Source of the DNA: Betaproteobacteria bacterium
GTDB taxonomy: Bacteria; Pseudomonadota; Gammaproteobacteria; Burkholderiales; Rhodocyclaceae
DNA length: 64,000 nt
Assembly (NCBI GenBank): GCA_009782565.1
Contig: WRIU01000002.1
Location: 62,001-126,000, forward strand
Direction: 5' to 3'
Below the pieces are notes generated by a model. The model ran no database searches and had not been told where the DNA came from. It worked only from the letters and a program-made list of their open reading frames with translations. A program made the position numbers and the translations under genes. Shown here piece by piece: positions 25,796 through 35,847 of this stretch. Each line of letters opens with the position of its first letter. The first letter of the stretch is position 1.

Positions 25796-27125
25796 CGTGA
25801 TGCTCCACAACCATGCCGGTGAGCGGCACTCCGGCGGCTTCCAGGGCTTCGGCCAGTTCGTCGCGGTGGGTTTCGAGCCTGGTTGCGGCGGATTTTTCTT
25901 CGGCCTGTAGCCGCAACGCCACGCCTTTCGCGCCCAGTTGCACACGAGCCTCGACCCCACCGAGGCGGGGCAGCGTCAATCGCAGGGTAGTGTCCCATTG
26001 TCCGTCGTTATCTTCGCTTTCCGCGTGCCCTTCGCCACGAGGGTCTTCGATGACCCATTCAAACATCTGGCCCGGCCATGCCATGCCGTGCCAGATGTAT
26101 TGGTGGCTGGCAAGGGATTCGAGCTGTTGATGCACGACGGGTAGCAGGCGTTCGGGAATCGGGCTGTTTCGCATGGCGTTGTCGGCCTGCTGGCTGGTGG
26201 TATCCTGTATCCGGGCGATGGGCGCTTCATGGCGCGCCAATGCTTGCGCGGCGGCATTAGCCGGGGTCGCTGCCGCATGGCCGGCGCGGGGGGTTGCATC
26301 AAAGCCCGACGCGCTTCCAGCCCCGCCCGTGGCTTGACCAGGAGTGGAGGGAGCCGAGGGATTCTGGGAGCCGCTGGCGGTCGGGCTGCCCGCCGGGGGT
26401 TGTCCGCCACCTTGCGCTTGAGGTTCGCGCAGCAGGGCGGCGAGGTCGACTTTTCCCGCCAGCCATTGTGCCTGGTGTGATTCGTAGAACAATCCGCTTT
26501 GCGATAATGCCTGACGCAGCAGGGGAGCCAGTTGTGCACTGACGGAGGTCAGTTGCGCGCTGGTAGAGGCCAGTTGCACATTGGCGGCGGAAGCGGGCTG
26601 TGTGTTGGCACTGGCAGCTTGAGCGCCGGCAGCGGCGGGTTGTGCGATGGCAGTATTTCCGGCAGTGGTTCCAGGAGCCGGGGGAGGGGCCTGGAAGAAG
26701 GGCTGGCCGTTCGACAGGACAGCGGGTTTTGCGGCGGGTTGACCCGTGAGCAAAAAACTGATGAGTTGCCCTGTCTGGCTCAGGGAGGGGCGGGCCGAAC
26801 CGGCGCTTGCCCCATCCGCAGGAGTTGCCAGCCTTGAGAGCACCAGCTTCGGAGAGACATTGGTGGCGACCAGTTCGAGTGTGTCGCCCGGTTTGGCCGA
26901 GGCGTTCAGCGCGAGCGTGAGTTGCTGGCCAGCTACCAGGGCGCGGAAAGTGCCGTCGGGTAAAGTGCGTTGCAGGGTGGCGAAAAAGCGTTGCCCCGGA
27001 ACCAGGTCCTGTAATTGAGCCTGGAGTTCGCGCGCCCGATGCAGCCCTGCAACGGGCGGCGAAGTCTCGAAAAGACTGGCTTCGTGCAAAAAACGCAAAC
27101 GGGCGGCGAGATCAGAAGGGATCAT
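25785..27125 (-). CDS. fliK: flagellar hook-length control protein FliK-like
   Basis: 446 residues with a low-complexity middle rich in Ala, Gln, Pro and Ser (residues 130-310), repeating ANTQPASAANVQLAS-like units, and a conserved C-terminal FliK domain at about 320-445 (WPGQMFEWVIEDP, LRLTLPRLGGVEARVQLGAKGVALRLQAE). The first 110 residues resemble the flagellar-ruler N-terminus. FliK sets hook length and switches export substrate via FlhB, which fits its overlap with the FlhB-like gene. Confidence 0.85.
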   Translation of the reverse strand: MIPSDLAARLRFLHEASLFETSPPVAGLHRARELQAQLQDLVPGQRFFATLQRTLPDGTFRALVAGQQLTLALNASAKPGDTLELVATNVSPKLVLSRLATPADGASAGSARPSLSQTGQLISFLLTGQPAAKPAVLSNGQPFFQAPPPAPGTTAGNTAIAQPAAAGAQAASANTQPASAANVQLASTSAQLTSVSAQLAPLLRQALSQSGLFYESHQAQWLAGKVDLAALLREPQAQGGGQPPAGSPTASGSQNPSAPSTPGQATGGAGSASGFDATPRAGHAAATPANAAAQALARHEAPIARIQDTTSQQADNAMRNSPIPERLLPVVHQQLESLASHQYIWHGMAWPGQMFEWVIEDPRGEGHAESEDNDGQWDTTLRLTLPRLGGVEARVQLGAKGVALRLQAEEKSAATRLETHRDELAEALEAAGVPLTGMVVEHHDGS

Positions 27126-27151
27126 GTTTCAGGTTCCCGACCCCGGGATGT

Positions 27152-27517
27152 TCAACCTCCGGGAGCATCCAGGTTGCCGTAAGCCTCGCGCACAGTACGG
27201 CCCTTGACTTCGGTGGCAAGCTGTTGGCGCGCCTGCTCGCATGCCGGTTCAACCAGTTTGCGTATTTCATGATCGAGGCGCTGAATACGGGTGAGCAGTG
27301 CACTCAATTCTTCCACATCTTCCACGTCAACGGGCGCAAGCGGGCGGGCAATGGCCGTATCGCGGAGGTCTGCGGCCTGACGCTCGATCTCAGTCAACCG
27401 ATCCCAATCGTGCGTCCGTGCCGTTTCAATCATTGTTTCGTAGAGTGCGAGGAGCGCCCGGCCTTCCGCCAGGCTGAGGATGCGTATCTCCGCCGCGTTT
27501 CGGTTCGATGGGTTCAT
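27152..27517 (-). CDS. FliT-like flagellar chaperone
   Basis: A 121-residue, largely helical protein: ILSLAEGRALLALYETMIETARTHDWDRLTEIERQAADLRD, then LLTRIQRLDHEIRKLVEPACEQARQQL. This is the pattern of FliT chaperones, which hold FliD and can modulate FlhDC. It lies 26 bp upstream of fliK on the same strand, giving an operon fliT-fliK-flhB-like. Sequence similarity is weak, so the name rests partly on context. Confidence 0.65.
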   Translation of the reverse strand: MNPSNRNAAEIRILSLAEGRALLALYETMIETARTHDWDRLTEIERQAADLRDTAIARPLAPVDVEDVEELSALLTRIQRLDHEIRKLVEPACEQARQQLATEVKGRTVREAYGNLDAPGG

Positions 27518-27588
27518 ACAGGAGCCCTCCTGATAAAGCGTTTTTAAGTCACTTTTTTCACATCGCGGTGCTTACCATGAGTTGCATT

Positions 27589-28152
27589 TTATCCGCGCGG
27601 CCAAGCATCATTAGAGGAATACGCCATAGGAAGGGTCATTGCGCGAAAACGCCAGCCGCCGTTGCGGCGGTCTTCAAAATAATGTCTCAAGGTCAGGGTA
27701 ACGGTGTGAAAAGCGATGTCGTCCCAAGGAATCCCGGTTTCGGAAAAGAGCGTGGTTTCAAGCGATTCCTCGCCAGGATGAAAATCGGTATCGAGCAGCC
27801 TGGCGCGGTAAAAAATGTGTACTTGGCTGATAGCAGGTACGTCGATAAGGGTGAACATTTCCCCGATTTCGACCCGCGCGCAGGCCTCTTCCAGCGTTTC
27901 CCGCGCGGCTGCCTCGGCGGTACTTTCCTGTGTTTCCATGAAACCGGCGGGAAGCGTCCATTTGCCATGCCGGGGTTCGATGGCCCGTCGGCACAGCAGG
28001 ATGCGGTCTTTCCATTCCGGAATGGTTCCAACGACCAGCTTGGGGTTCCGATAGTGAATCGTACCGCAGTCCGTGCAGACATGACGAAGCCGGGTATCGC
28101 CGGTGGGGATGGTCAGGGCGACGGGCGCGCCGCACTCGGAGCAGTAATTCAT
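27589..28152 (-). CDS. NUDIX hydrolase with N-terminal zinc ribbon
   Basis: 187 residues. The N-terminal zinc ribbon is MNYCSECGAPV followed by HVCTDCGTIHY. The NUDIX box is GFMETQESTAEAAARETLEEAC (G-x5-E-x7-RE-xx-EE). The usual final Gly is Cys, as in many zinc-ribbon members. It probably hydrolyses a nucleoside diphosphate derivative such as NADH or a nucleotide sugar; substrate is unknown. The ATG at 28152 starts the zinc ribbon; the frame extending to 28266 adds unconserved sequence. Confidence 0.87.
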   Translation of the reverse strand: MNYCSECGAPVALTIPTGDTRLRHVCTDCGTIHYRNPKLVVGTIPEWKDRILLCRRAIEPRHGKWTLPAGFMETQESTAEAAARETLEEACARVEIGEMFTLIDVPAISQVHIFYRARLLDTDFHPGEESLETTLFSETGIPWDDIAFHTVTLTLRHYFEDRRNGGWRFRAMTLPMAYSSNDAWPRG

Positions 28153-28401
28153 GGTGGGTTCGGTACCTGCATACCCTTCAGTGCATGGAGTGGAGAGTAC
28201 TTGAATGACGCCATAAAGGAAACTTTTTCGCCCTGCGGGCATATGACGCACACTGCGGAAAACCACACAATAGCGAATGACATTACATGCCTTAATGTAT
28301 CGGCCTACGAAAAGGTTTTTGGCGAAAATGCTGCAATGCAGACGTTATAACGCAGGTCGTGGTCGATTGATTCTTTCGGTTCATTTCTTCAGCGTCTCGT
28401 T

Positions 28402-30363
28402 ATGCCAACTCCAATTGATCTAAATCGTTTTGCCCAGATCAAAGCAACCGGACATCTTCCGTCTCCGCGTGGAGTCGCACTTGCGATTATGCGGATGGCG
28501 AATGATGAAACGGTTTCTGCGGCCGAGTTGGCGCAAACCATCAAGATGGACCCAGCATTTGCTGGCAGGCTCATCAAGGCGGCCAATGGCGCGCTTTCTC
28601 GGCAGCGCGCAATCGTATCGGTACAGGGAGCCCTGATGGTGGTGGGGATGCCGGCGGTGCGCGCAATGGCTCTGGGTTTTTCGATATTGTCGAATTACCG
28701 CAAAGGGTCTTGCCCAGGGTTCGATTACGCGCAGTTCTGGTCATCGTCGGTCGTTATGGCGCTGACCATGCAGGTACTGGCGGCACATATACACACGGTT
28801 GCCGCCGACGAGTTTTTCAGTGTGGGTCTGCTGGCGCGGGTGGGTGAACTGGCGCTGGCGACGGTTTATCCGGACAGGTACGGGCAATTGCTCGCTGAAG
28901 CCGCAACGGGTAGATCGGGCGCAGAACTTCTGGAACTGGAGCGGAAAGCGCTTGCAATGACCCATTCAGACCTGAGTACGGCGATGCTCATGGATTGGGG
29001 AATACCTTCCGTATTTGCCGACCCGGTACGCTATTTCGAGTGTCCTTTGGAAGCACCTTTTGCCGCAGATGGACGTGAAATGACGGTCATGCAATGCCTG
29101 ATTCTTGCCAGGTGTGTGGCCGACATCTGCCTGGGCAAACCGGATGAGCAGCGTCTGCTGATTGGGAAAGCCGTGCGCCTGGCGGCGCATCTTGGATGCT
29201 CGCGCGAGGTTTTCATCGGCGACTGCAACGAAGTTGCCCGCCAGTGGTTCGAGTGGGGCAAGTTGCTGCAACTTAGCGCTGTGGAGTGCCCTTCGTTCGA
29301 TGCTCTGAGCGGCATCGTGTCTGAAGTGCCGGGGGGCAGGATGCCGTCTGCGAAAAGCGAAGCTGGCAATGAGGGCACGCCCGACGCGGAGGCTGTGCCC
29401 GATATACGGGCAATGCTGGTTACATCTGACCCTATTACGCGCGAACGGATATTGAAAGCACTGGGTGAGGCGGACATCAAAGCATTCGAGTTTTCCGGCC
29501 TGGAAGGTTTCATGGAGCACGTCCTCGACCTGCAACCGCAGATACTGGCGCTGGACGCGGAAAAAAATGCCGAACATATATCCCGCCTGATCCGGACGCT
29601 ACGTGCTTCGCGCATCGGGCGGAGCATATTCATCCTGTTGCTGCTGCCTTCCAGCGATGAGCAGCACGTTCCGGCCATCGAGGCCGGAGCAGACGATTTC
29701 TTCATCAAAGTGGCAGGGGAGAGAGTGCTGCAGGCACGGCTGAACGCGGCTCGGCGGATCGTACTGTTGCAGTGGGAACTGGAGCGCGAGCGCGAGGAAT
29801 TGCGGCACTTCGCCGCCGAACTGGCCATTTCCAATCGTTCTTTGCAGGAAGCCGCGCTCACCGATGCCCTGACGGGCTTGCCTAACCGGCGCTACGCGCT
29901 CGAGCGCGTACAGCAAGAATGGGCAGCGTCGCATCGCAGCGCGCGTTCTCTGGCGTGTATGGTTATCGACCTCGATAACTTCAAACAGATCAACGACATC
30001 TATGGGCACGACGTTGGAGATATCGCCCTGCGGCTGATTTCCGAAGCCCTGCGTCGGGTGTTGCGCGGCCAGGACGTAATCTGCCGAACGGGCGGCGACG
30101 AATTTCTGGTGATTTGCCCGGAGACCTCGCAGGAAGACGTGCTGGCCTGCGGCGAACGGCTGCGTAAGGAAATCGACCAGTTGGACGTCATCAACGAAGA
30201 CGAAGTGTTGCGCCTGTCGATCAGTGTCGGCGTGGCGGTGCGGGATGAAGCCATGTCCAGCGCCAGTGATCTGATCAAAAGAGCCGACCGTTCCGTTCTT
30301 ATGGCGAAACGATTGGGGCGTAACCGGATCGTATCGGAGTTTGACGCAGAGGATGACGGTTGA
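28402..30363 (+). CDS. HDOD / receiver-like / GGDEF signalling protein
   Basis: 653 residues in three parts. Residues 15-270 are an HDOD domain (LPSPRGVALAIMRMANDE, MDPAFAGRLIKAANG). Residues 333-455 are receiver-like: ILALDAEKN carries the likely phospho-Asp and FFIKVAGE the Lys, but the acidic pair is reduced to TSD. Residues 490-645 are a diguanylate cyclase with ALTDALTGLPNRRYALE and RTGGDEFLVI. The GGDEF is intact and an inhibitory I-site RGQD lies five residues before it. It should make c-di-GMP, with input through the HDOD and receiver parts. The start at 28402 has no strong binding site. Confidence 0.9.
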   Translation: MPTPIDLNRFAQIKATGHLPSPRGVALAIMRMANDETVSAAELAQTIKMDPAFAGRLIKAANGALSRQRAIVSVQGALMVVGMPAVRAMALGFSILSNYRKGSCPGFDYAQFWSSSVVMALTMQVLAAHIHTVAADEFFSVGLLARVGELALATVYPDRYGQLLAEAATGRSGAELLELERKALAMTHSDLSTAMLMDWGIPSVFADPVRYFECPLEAPFAADGREMTVMQCLILARCVADICLGKPDEQRLLIGKAVRLAAHLGCSREVFIGDCNEVARQWFEWGKLLQLSAVECPSFDALSGIVSEVPGGRMPSAKSEAGNEGTPDAEAVPDIRAMLVTSDPITRERILKALGEADIKAFEFSGLEGFMEHVLDLQPQILALDAEKNAEHISRLIRTLRASRIGRSIFILLLLPSSDEQHVPAIEAGADDFFIKVAGERVLQARLNAARRIVLLQWELEREREELRHFAAELAISNRSLQEAALTDALTGLPNRRYALERVQQEWAASHRSARSLACMVIDLDNFKQINDIYGHDVGDIALRLISEALRRVLRGQDVICRTGGDEFLVICPETSQEDVLACGERLRKEIDQLDVINEDEVLRLSISVGVAVRDEAMSSASDLIKRADRSVLMAKRLGRNRIVSEFDAEDDG

Positions 30364-30706
30364 AACGACAGCGGTATTTAAGGAACCCCTGCATAATCCC
30401 TTTTGATGGATTGCTTCGTCACTTTGTCCCTTGCAATGACGGGTAAAAATGGGTGTCATTGCGAGCGAAGCGAAGCAGTCCGAGGTTGTTCAGGGTTTCC
30501 TTAATGATTCGGGGGAGAGCTTGGGAAAAAGGTTTCAAAAAAATCAACATCAACTTATGAAATTTTTTTCCGCAAGGTTGCCGCAGCAATATGACGTGAA
30601 CTAGGTATTTTGTTGCATCAAAAAATTTTCATACAGCAGACACTCCCATAACAACAGTAGCCAGTTTGATCCATTGGGCAGTTCATTTCCTTGGGAGGTG
30701 TCAGTG
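30364..30706. other. gene-free stretch before the chemoreceptor gene
   Basis: No gene is found. The first 140 bp are occupied by the nested inverted-repeat element (30377-30504). The rest is AT-rich and leads to the GGGAGG ribosome binding site of the chemoreceptor at 30693-30698. I could not assign a sigma-28-type promoter. Confidence 0.6.
30377..30504. mobile_element. MITE-like nested inverted-repeat element
   Basis: The outer ends are TTAAGGAACCCCTG and CAGGGTTTCCTTAA, which are reverse complements with one mismatch. Inside are imperfect arms GGATTGCTTCGTCAC (from 30409) and GCGAAGCGAAGCAGTCC (to 30481), joined through GCAATGAC/GTCATTGC, the sequence type of widespread genomic repeats. 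No coding sequence is carried. The whole can fold into one long hairpin. Confidence 0.65.
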
Positions 30707-32365
30707 ATGTTCAATAATTTCAAAGTTAGTAGCAGGCTCTTCTTCCTCACTACGGTTGCCTCCGCGATTACCGTCATCGTCGCGCTGTTCGGAATATCCG
30801 ACATGTCAAAGATGTCGGACAACATGGACGTCATGTATTACAAAAGGGTTTCAACGCTGGTTCAGTTTAACAAGATCGAGCGCGACATCAATCTGGTGCT
30901 TGCCGAACTTTTCAAAGCCTTGCAGCACGACCCTTCCTCGGAAGTCAACAAAATCCACAACGACCACGTAGTTGGGGAACATCTGGACAAAGTTGAAGGG
31001 TTGCTCAAGAGTATCGACGGAGTATTGGCGGCTTATCTTGCTACGCCTCTGGCAGAGGAAGACAAGAACCGGGCTCTCCAGTTCAGCGAAGATTATGCTC
31101 TCTTCGTTAAGGAAGTTGTTCACCCTACCGTCGCTTCGCTACGCACAAACGATTTTTCCTATGAAGTCTTTGAGCGGTTCATTTCGAATACCCGCAAATA
31201 TGGGAAAAATGTAGAACTGTCCGTCGCTGACAAGGTTGAAGTGAATGGTAGACTCGCCGAGCAGGAGTTTGTGCAAGCCACGAAAACTTATCAGTCATCT
31301 CGTTTGAACATGCTGATAGTTTCCGTTGTTGGCCTGTTGCTCGTCGCCTTCATTGCCTGGAAGATCATCCATTCTATCGTTGCTCCATTGGCGGGCTTGC
31401 AGACGGTGATAGGCGAAGTCGAGCAGAGCGGCGATTTCACCCGGCGCGTGAAGGTCTCCGGTTCCGACGAAGTGGGGCAAACTGCGTCTTCGTTCAACCA
31501 ATTGCTGGCTACGCTGCAAAAAACCTTGGGCGAAATTCTTAAAGATACGGCTCAACTCGATGCCGCGATAACCGAGATTTCCGCCGGCGCGCAGCAGGTT
31601 GCCCAGGATTCCGAAACCACCAGCGAGACTGCTTCGGCGATGGCCGCCTCGGTCGAGGAAATGACCGTCAGCGTCACCCACATCAGCCAGAACGCACAGG
31701 AGACCTCCGAGATCACGCAGCACACCGGCAATCTCTCACAACAGGGCGGGGAGGTCATCCGCCGAACCGTCAGCGAAATGCACGCGATGGCCGAAGCGGT
31801 GCGCGAGTCCTCCGAGAGCATCACCGAGCTGGGCCGCCAGTCCGAACAGATATCCAGCATTGTGCAGGTCATCAAGGACGTTGCCGACCAGACCAACCTG
31901 CTGGCGCTGAACGCGGCCATCGAGGCGGCGCGCGCGGGCGAGCAGGGTCGCGGCTTTGCTGTTGTGGCTGATGAGGTGAGGAAACTGGCCGAGCGCACCA
32001 CGAGTGCCACGGGCGAGATTGGGGCGATGATCGCGGCCATTCAGGGAAGTTCGCATTCGGCGGTGAACGCGATGAGCAATGCCGCCGTGCGGGTGGAATC
32101 CGGCGTCGTGCTGGCCGATCAGGCCGGGGAGGCGATCACGAATATCCAGGATGGCGCCAAGCAGGTGCAGACGCACGTCGACGACATCACGGTAGTGTTG
32201 TCCGAGCAAGGAACCGCCAGCCAGACGATCGCGCAGCAGGTCGAGCGGGTTGCCCAGGCGGCGGAGAAAAACAGCGCCACAGTGCGTGATGCTTCGGAAG
32301 GGATAAAGCATGTCGAGCAACTGACGCGCGCGATGCGTAGCGCGGTAGAGAGGTTCAAGGTCTGA
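30707..32365 (+). CDS. methyl-accepting chemotaxis protein
   Basis: 552 residues. The first transmembrane helix is at the N-terminus ([20 protein letters not shown]). A four-helix-bundle ligand region extends to about residue 190, the second transmembrane helix is [20 protein letters not shown], and a HAMP domain ([23 protein letters not shown]) follows. The signalling domain contains the hairpin tip [38 protein letters not shown]. No CheR-binding pentapeptide is seen at the C-terminus, which ends AVERFKV. The ATG at 30707 follows GGGAGGTG. It is a single gene. Confidence 0.94.
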   Translation: MFNNFKVSSRLFFLTTVASAITVIVALFGISDMSKMSDNMDVMYYKRVSTLVQFNKIERDINLVLAELFKALQHDPSSEVNKIHNDHVVGEHLDKVEGLLKSIDGVLAAYLATPLAEEDKNRALQFSEDYALFVKEVVHPTVASLRTNDFSYEVFERFISNTRKYGKNVELSVADKVEVNGRLAEQEFVQATKTYQSSRLNMLIVSVVGLLLVAFIAWKIIHSIVAPLAGLQTVIGEVEQSGDFTRRVKVSGSDEVGQTASSFNQLLATLQKTLGEILKDTAQLDAAITEISAGAQQVAQDSETTSETASAMAASVEEMTVSVTHISQNAQETSEITQHTGNLSQQGGEVIRRTVSEMHAMAEAVRESSESITELGRQSEQISSIVQVIKDVADQTNLLALNAAIEAARAGEQGRGFAVVADEVRKLAERTTSATGEIGAMIAAIQGSSHSAVNAMSNAAVRVESGVVLADQAGEAITNIQDGAKQVQTHVDDITVVLSEQGTASQTIAQQVERVAQAAEKNSATVRDASEGIKHVEQLTRAMRSAVERFKV

Positions 32366-32377
32366 ATTTGGCCCCCT

Positions 32378-32446
32378 CTCCCGCGCAAGCGGGAGCGGTG
32401 GCATTACCCCCTCTCCCCCAGCCCCTCTCCCACGAGGGGAGAGGGG
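32378..32446. terminator. tandem GC-rich hairpins between convergent genes
   Basis: The first is CTCCCGC/GCGGGAG around a GCAA loop (32378-32395). The second is a perfect 10-bp stem CCCCTCTCCC/GGGAGAGGGG around ACGAG (32422-32446), followed by AGTTTTAAGG. They lie 12-80 bp after the chemoreceptor stop, facing parC, and plausibly act as a bidirectional terminator; the sequence also resembles a common REP-type repeat. Confidence 0.55.
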
Positions 32447-32614
32447 AGTTTTAAGGGTGTCCGTGTTGCGTTTCACAGCGCTTGCGGGTATTGAGTCACC
32501 CCTTTCTTACGGCAGGGGATTCCTCGATACGGTCTTGGGGAGCCTCAAACTCCCCGTTACGCTTTGTCTCGCTTGACTCCGTAACGAGTGACGGAAACTG
32601 CGCGAGATACGTGT

Positions 32615-34918
32615 TCAGAACATCCGTTCCGGCCTGATTTTTGAAGCCAGCAATGCCCCCCGTCGCGCGCGGCGGTGGCGCAACCCTTCACGTTGCGCGG
32701 GACTTAGCGTTAGCGTAGCGGGTTTGTTGCCCCGTCCGATGCCTTCGATGGTAAGTCGGGCTTCATCAGCAGGAACCGCAGTGGCGACCAGCCGTTCGTC
32801 CGAGTCGAGCGCCATGACGATCACGCCCCGGCCACCGGCCTGGACTTTCATCTCCGCTTGCGGAAAAACCAGTATCCGGCCCGCGCTTGACGCGGCGGCA
32901 ATCCATTGGCCGAAAACGCGCGTGGGCGCGAGCACCGTTTCCGCGCCTTCGAGCGTCATGAACGCTTTGCCCGCGCGCTGTCGCCCGGTAGCGTCGGATA
33001 ACGCGCAGATGAAACCGTAGCCGCCGCTGTTGGCGAAGAACCATGTGGATTCGGGTTCGGCACTCACAACTTGGGCGAGTTTGCCGCCGTCCTGGAAGTC
33101 GATCAGGGTGGAAACAGGCACGCCATCGCCGCGCCCGCTCGGCAGATCGGGAACTCTGACCGTATAGGCACGGCCATGTGTGTCGAGCACGACGAGCGGC
33201 CAGGCGCTACGCGTCTCGATGACGGCCAACGGAAAATCGCCCGCTTTGTAGTTGATGCCCGCAGGGTCGATGCCGTGGCCTTGACGCGCGCGCACCCAAC
33301 CGTTTTTCGACACGATTACCGTCACTGGCTCGTCCGGTATGCTGATTTCTGCAGGGGCGATGGGGGTAACAGCTTCGATCAGGGTTCGGCGGGCGTCGCC
33401 GAATTTTTTGGCGTCGGCGTCAATTTCCTTCAGCAGCAGACGGGTCTGCGCGGCGCGGTTGTCGAGCAGCCGCCGCAGACTGTCGCGCTCCTCGTGCAAT
33501 TCGGCCAGTTCCTTCTCGATTCTGAACCCTTCCAGGCGGGCAAGCTGGCGCAGGCGGATTTCGAGGATGTCCTCGGCTTGTGCCTCGCTTAACCCAAAGG
33601 CGGAAATCAGCGCCGGTTTGGGTTCGTCGGATTCGCGGATGACGCGGATGACTTCCTCTATGCGTAGGAATGCGATCATGCGCCCGTCGAGGATGTGGAT
33701 GCGCCGTTCGACTTCATCGAGCCGGAAGCGGCTGCGGCGCTGCACGGTGAGGTAGCGGAAATCGACCCATTCGGCGAGGATTTGCAGCAGGTTTTTCTGC
33801 TGCGGCCTGCCGTCGCGGCCGATCATCGTGAGATTGACCGAAACGGAGGTCTCCAGGCTGGTATGCGCGAGCAGCACCGCCATGAATTCGTCGCGTGGCT
33901 GGCGGCTCGAACGCGGCTCCAGCACGATACGCACGGGAGCTTTGTCGCTCGATTCGTCTCGTGCGGCGTCGAGCGCGCCCAGGACGAGCTGCTTGAGGTT
34001 TTTTTGTTCCGCCCCGACTTCTTTTTTGCCCGTGCGGGGCTGCGGGTTGGTGAGGGATTCGATTTCGGCCAGCACCTGCGCGGCGCTGACTCCGTGCGGC
34101 AGTTCGTCGATGATGGCACGCCATTGCCCGCGCGCCAGTTCCTCGAAGTGCCAGCGCGCCCGCATCCGCAGGCTGCCGCGCCCGCTGGCGTAAGCCTCGC
34201 GGATGACCTGTGGCGGGGAGATCAACTGCCCGCCGCCGGGAAAATCCGGGCCGGGCAGGATGTTCAGGATGTCGTCGAGCGTGGCTTCAGGGTTGCAGAT
34301 CAGGAAAATCGCGGCGGCAGCGACCTCATTCAAATTGTGCGGCGGTATTTCCGTCGCCATGCCCACGGCGATGCCGGAAGCGCCGTTGAGCAGCACGAAG
34401 GGCAGCCGCGCCGGGAGCAGTTGCGGTTCCTTGAAAGCACCGTCGTAGTTGGGGGCGAAATCGACCGTTCCCCGGTCGATTTCGGAGAGCAGGAGTTCGG
34501 CAATCGGGGTCAGGCGGCACTCGGTATAACGCATCGCCGCCGCCGAATCGCCGTCGCGCGAGCCGAAATTGCCTTGTCCGTCGACCAGCGGGTAACGCAA
34601 GGAAAAATCCTGCGCGACCCGTACCATCGCGTCGTAGACGCTGGAGTCGCCGTGTGGGTGGTATTTGCCGATCACATCGCCCACGACCCGCGCCGATTTC
34701 ACATGCCGAGCCGCCGCTGAGAGCCGCATTTCGTTCATCGCAAAAAGAATGCGGCGCTGGACGGGTTTCAGGCCGTCTTCGACCTGCGGCAGCGCGCGTG
34801 CGCGTACTACGCTCATCGCGTAGGAGAGATAGGCGCGTTCGGCGTACCAGTCCAGCGGGAGCGCGTCGGAGGGAAACGGGGCTGTGGTGCCGTCGGGGGG
34901 GAGGGCGTTATCGTTCAT
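32615..34918 (-). CDS. parC: DNA topoisomerase IV subunit A
   Basis: 767 residues. Breakage-reunion domain with the quinolone-determining region [21 protein letters not shown] and the catalytic Tyr in [16 protein letters not shown] (Tyr121 from this start). The C-terminal part forms the ParC beta-propeller, which is shorter than in GyrA and lacks the GyrA box, agreeing with ParC. The ATG at 34918 is preferred over a TTG at 34933 because it puts the Tyr near E. coli Tyr120. The partner subunit is parE at 2.8-4.8 kb. Confidence 0.95.
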   Translation of the reverse strand: MNDNALPPDGTTAPFPSDALPLDWYAERAYLSYAMSVVRARALPQVEDGLKPVQRRILFAMNEMRLSAAARHVKSARVVGDVIGKYHPHGDSSVYDAMVRVAQDFSLRYPLVDGQGNFGSRDGDSAAAMRYTECRLTPIAELLLSEIDRGTVDFAPNYDGAFKEPQLLPARLPFVLLNGASGIAVGMATEIPPHNLNEVAAAAIFLICNPEATLDDILNILPGPDFPGGGQLISPPQVIREAYASGRGSLRMRARWHFEELARGQWRAIIDELPHGVSAAQVLAEIESLTNPQPRTGKKEVGAEQKNLKQLVLGALDAARDESSDKAPVRIVLEPRSSRQPRDEFMAVLLAHTSLETSVSVNLTMIGRDGRPQQKNLLQILAEWVDFRYLTVQRRSRFRLDEVERRIHILDGRMIAFLRIEEVIRVIRESDEPKPALISAFGLSEAQAEDILEIRLRQLARLEGFRIEKELAELHEERDSLRRLLDNRAAQTRLLLKEIDADAKKFGDARRTLIEAVTPIAPAEISIPDEPVTVIVSKNGWVRARQGHGIDPAGINYKAGDFPLAVIETRSAWPLVVLDTHGRAYTVRVPDLPSGRGDGVPVSTLIDFQDGGKLAQVVSAEPESTWFFANSGGYGFICALSDATGRQRAGKAFMTLEGAETVLAPTRVFGQWIAAASSAGRILVFPQAEMKVQAGGRGVIVMALDSDERLVATAVPADEARLTIEGIGRGNKPATLTLSPAQREGLRHRRARRGALLASKIRPERMF

Positions 34919-34965
34919 GAAGCGGTGCGGCAAGAGAGCGTATCGGGTAGGGCGCGATATTAACT

Positions 34966-35038
34966 CATGTATAAGTACATGTTTCGCTCGTCAAATTGCA
35001 CATTTTGACTGTCGAATGATACATTTTGTCTGTATAAT
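34966..35038 (+). promoter_or_regulatory. tpiA upstream region: palindrome, direct repeats, -10 box
   Basis: CATGTA-TAAG-TACATG (34966-34981) is a perfect inverted repeat. ACATTTTGACTGT (35000-35012) and ACATTTTGTCTGT (35021-35033) are direct repeats 21 bp apart, and the second runs into TATAAT (35033-35038). A -35 box at 17-bp spacing is poor, suggesting activator dependence or a stress-responsive promoter. It precedes tpiA-secG and possibly influences nuo. Confidence 0.5.
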
Positions 35039-35071
35039 CAGATGTTTTGTTAGTCGTTTTCAGAATCATTC

Positions 35072-35818
35072 ATGCCCCAAAAACTGGTTATCGGTAACTG
35101 GAAGCTCAACGGCTCTCTGGCTGCGAACGAGGCCTTGCTCAAGGCATGCGGCGCGCTGGCCGGAGTGGATAGGGCGGTGTGTGTGCCGTTTCCGTATCTT
35201 GCCCAGGCGGCTTCGCTCCTGGGCGGGATGGCGCTGGGCGCACAGACGGTGAGCGAATTCCAGTCAGGCGCGTATACCGGTGAAGTGAGTGCGGAAATGC
35301 TCGCTGAAATGGGCTGCCGTTATGTGATCGTCGGTCATTCTGAGCGGCGCGCGCTGTTCGGCGAGGATGACGCCACGGTCGGGCGCAAGGCGGCAGCAGC
35401 GTTGCGCTCGGGGCTTGTGCCCATCGTCTGTGTCGGTGAGTCGCTGGCCGAACGCGAGGCGGGGCGGGTGATGGAGGTGGTTGGCCGTCAGCTTGGCGCG
35501 GTGCTGGAAATCATCGGCGCGCAGGGGCTGTCACGGTCGGTTATTGCTTACGAGCCGGTATGGGCAATCGGGTCCGGGCGAGCGGCAAGCGCAGAAGAAG
35601 CGGGCGAGGCACATGCCGCCATCCGGCGCTGGCTCGCGGAAAATGGCGCTCTGGCGGCGGAAATGCGTATCCTCTATGGCGGAAGCGTCAAAGCGGACAA
35701 TGCGGCGGCGCTTTTCGCAATGCCCGATGTCGATGGGGGATTGATCGGCGGTGCGGCGCTGTCCGCACAGGATTTCATGGCTATCTGCCGGGCGGCGGTG
35801 GCAAACGGGGCCTGTTGA
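35072..35818 (+). CDS. tpiA: triosephosphate isomerase
   Basis: A 248-residue TIM barrel interconverting dihydroxyacetone phosphate and glyceraldehyde 3-phosphate. NWKLNGS carries the catalytic Lys, VIVGHSERRALFGE the catalytic His, YEPVWAIGSGRAAS the catalytic Glu, and LYGGSVKADNAA binds phosphate. It begins the order tpiA-secG-tRNA-Leu-nuo that is typical of betaproteobacteria. Confidence 0.97.
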   Translation: MPQKLVIGNWKLNGSLAANEALLKACGALAGVDRAVCVPFPYLAQAASLLGGMALGAQTVSEFQSGAYTGEVSAEMLAEMGCRYVIVGHSERRALFGEDDATVGRKAAAALRSGLVPIVCVGESLAEREAGRVMEVVGRQLGAVLEIIGAQGLSRSVIAYEPVWAIGSGRAASAEEAGEAHAAIRRWLAENGALAAEMRILYGGSVKADNAAALFAMPDVDGGLIGGAALSAQDFMAICRAAVANGAC

Positions 35819-35847
35819 GCGCCCTACGGTTTTTTGTCGAGGAAATG

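Noticed and set aside
34933-34933. TTG start for parC at 34933
   Set aside because: The ATG five codons downstream gives a length and Tyr position closer to known ParC, and no better ribosome binding site supports the TTG.
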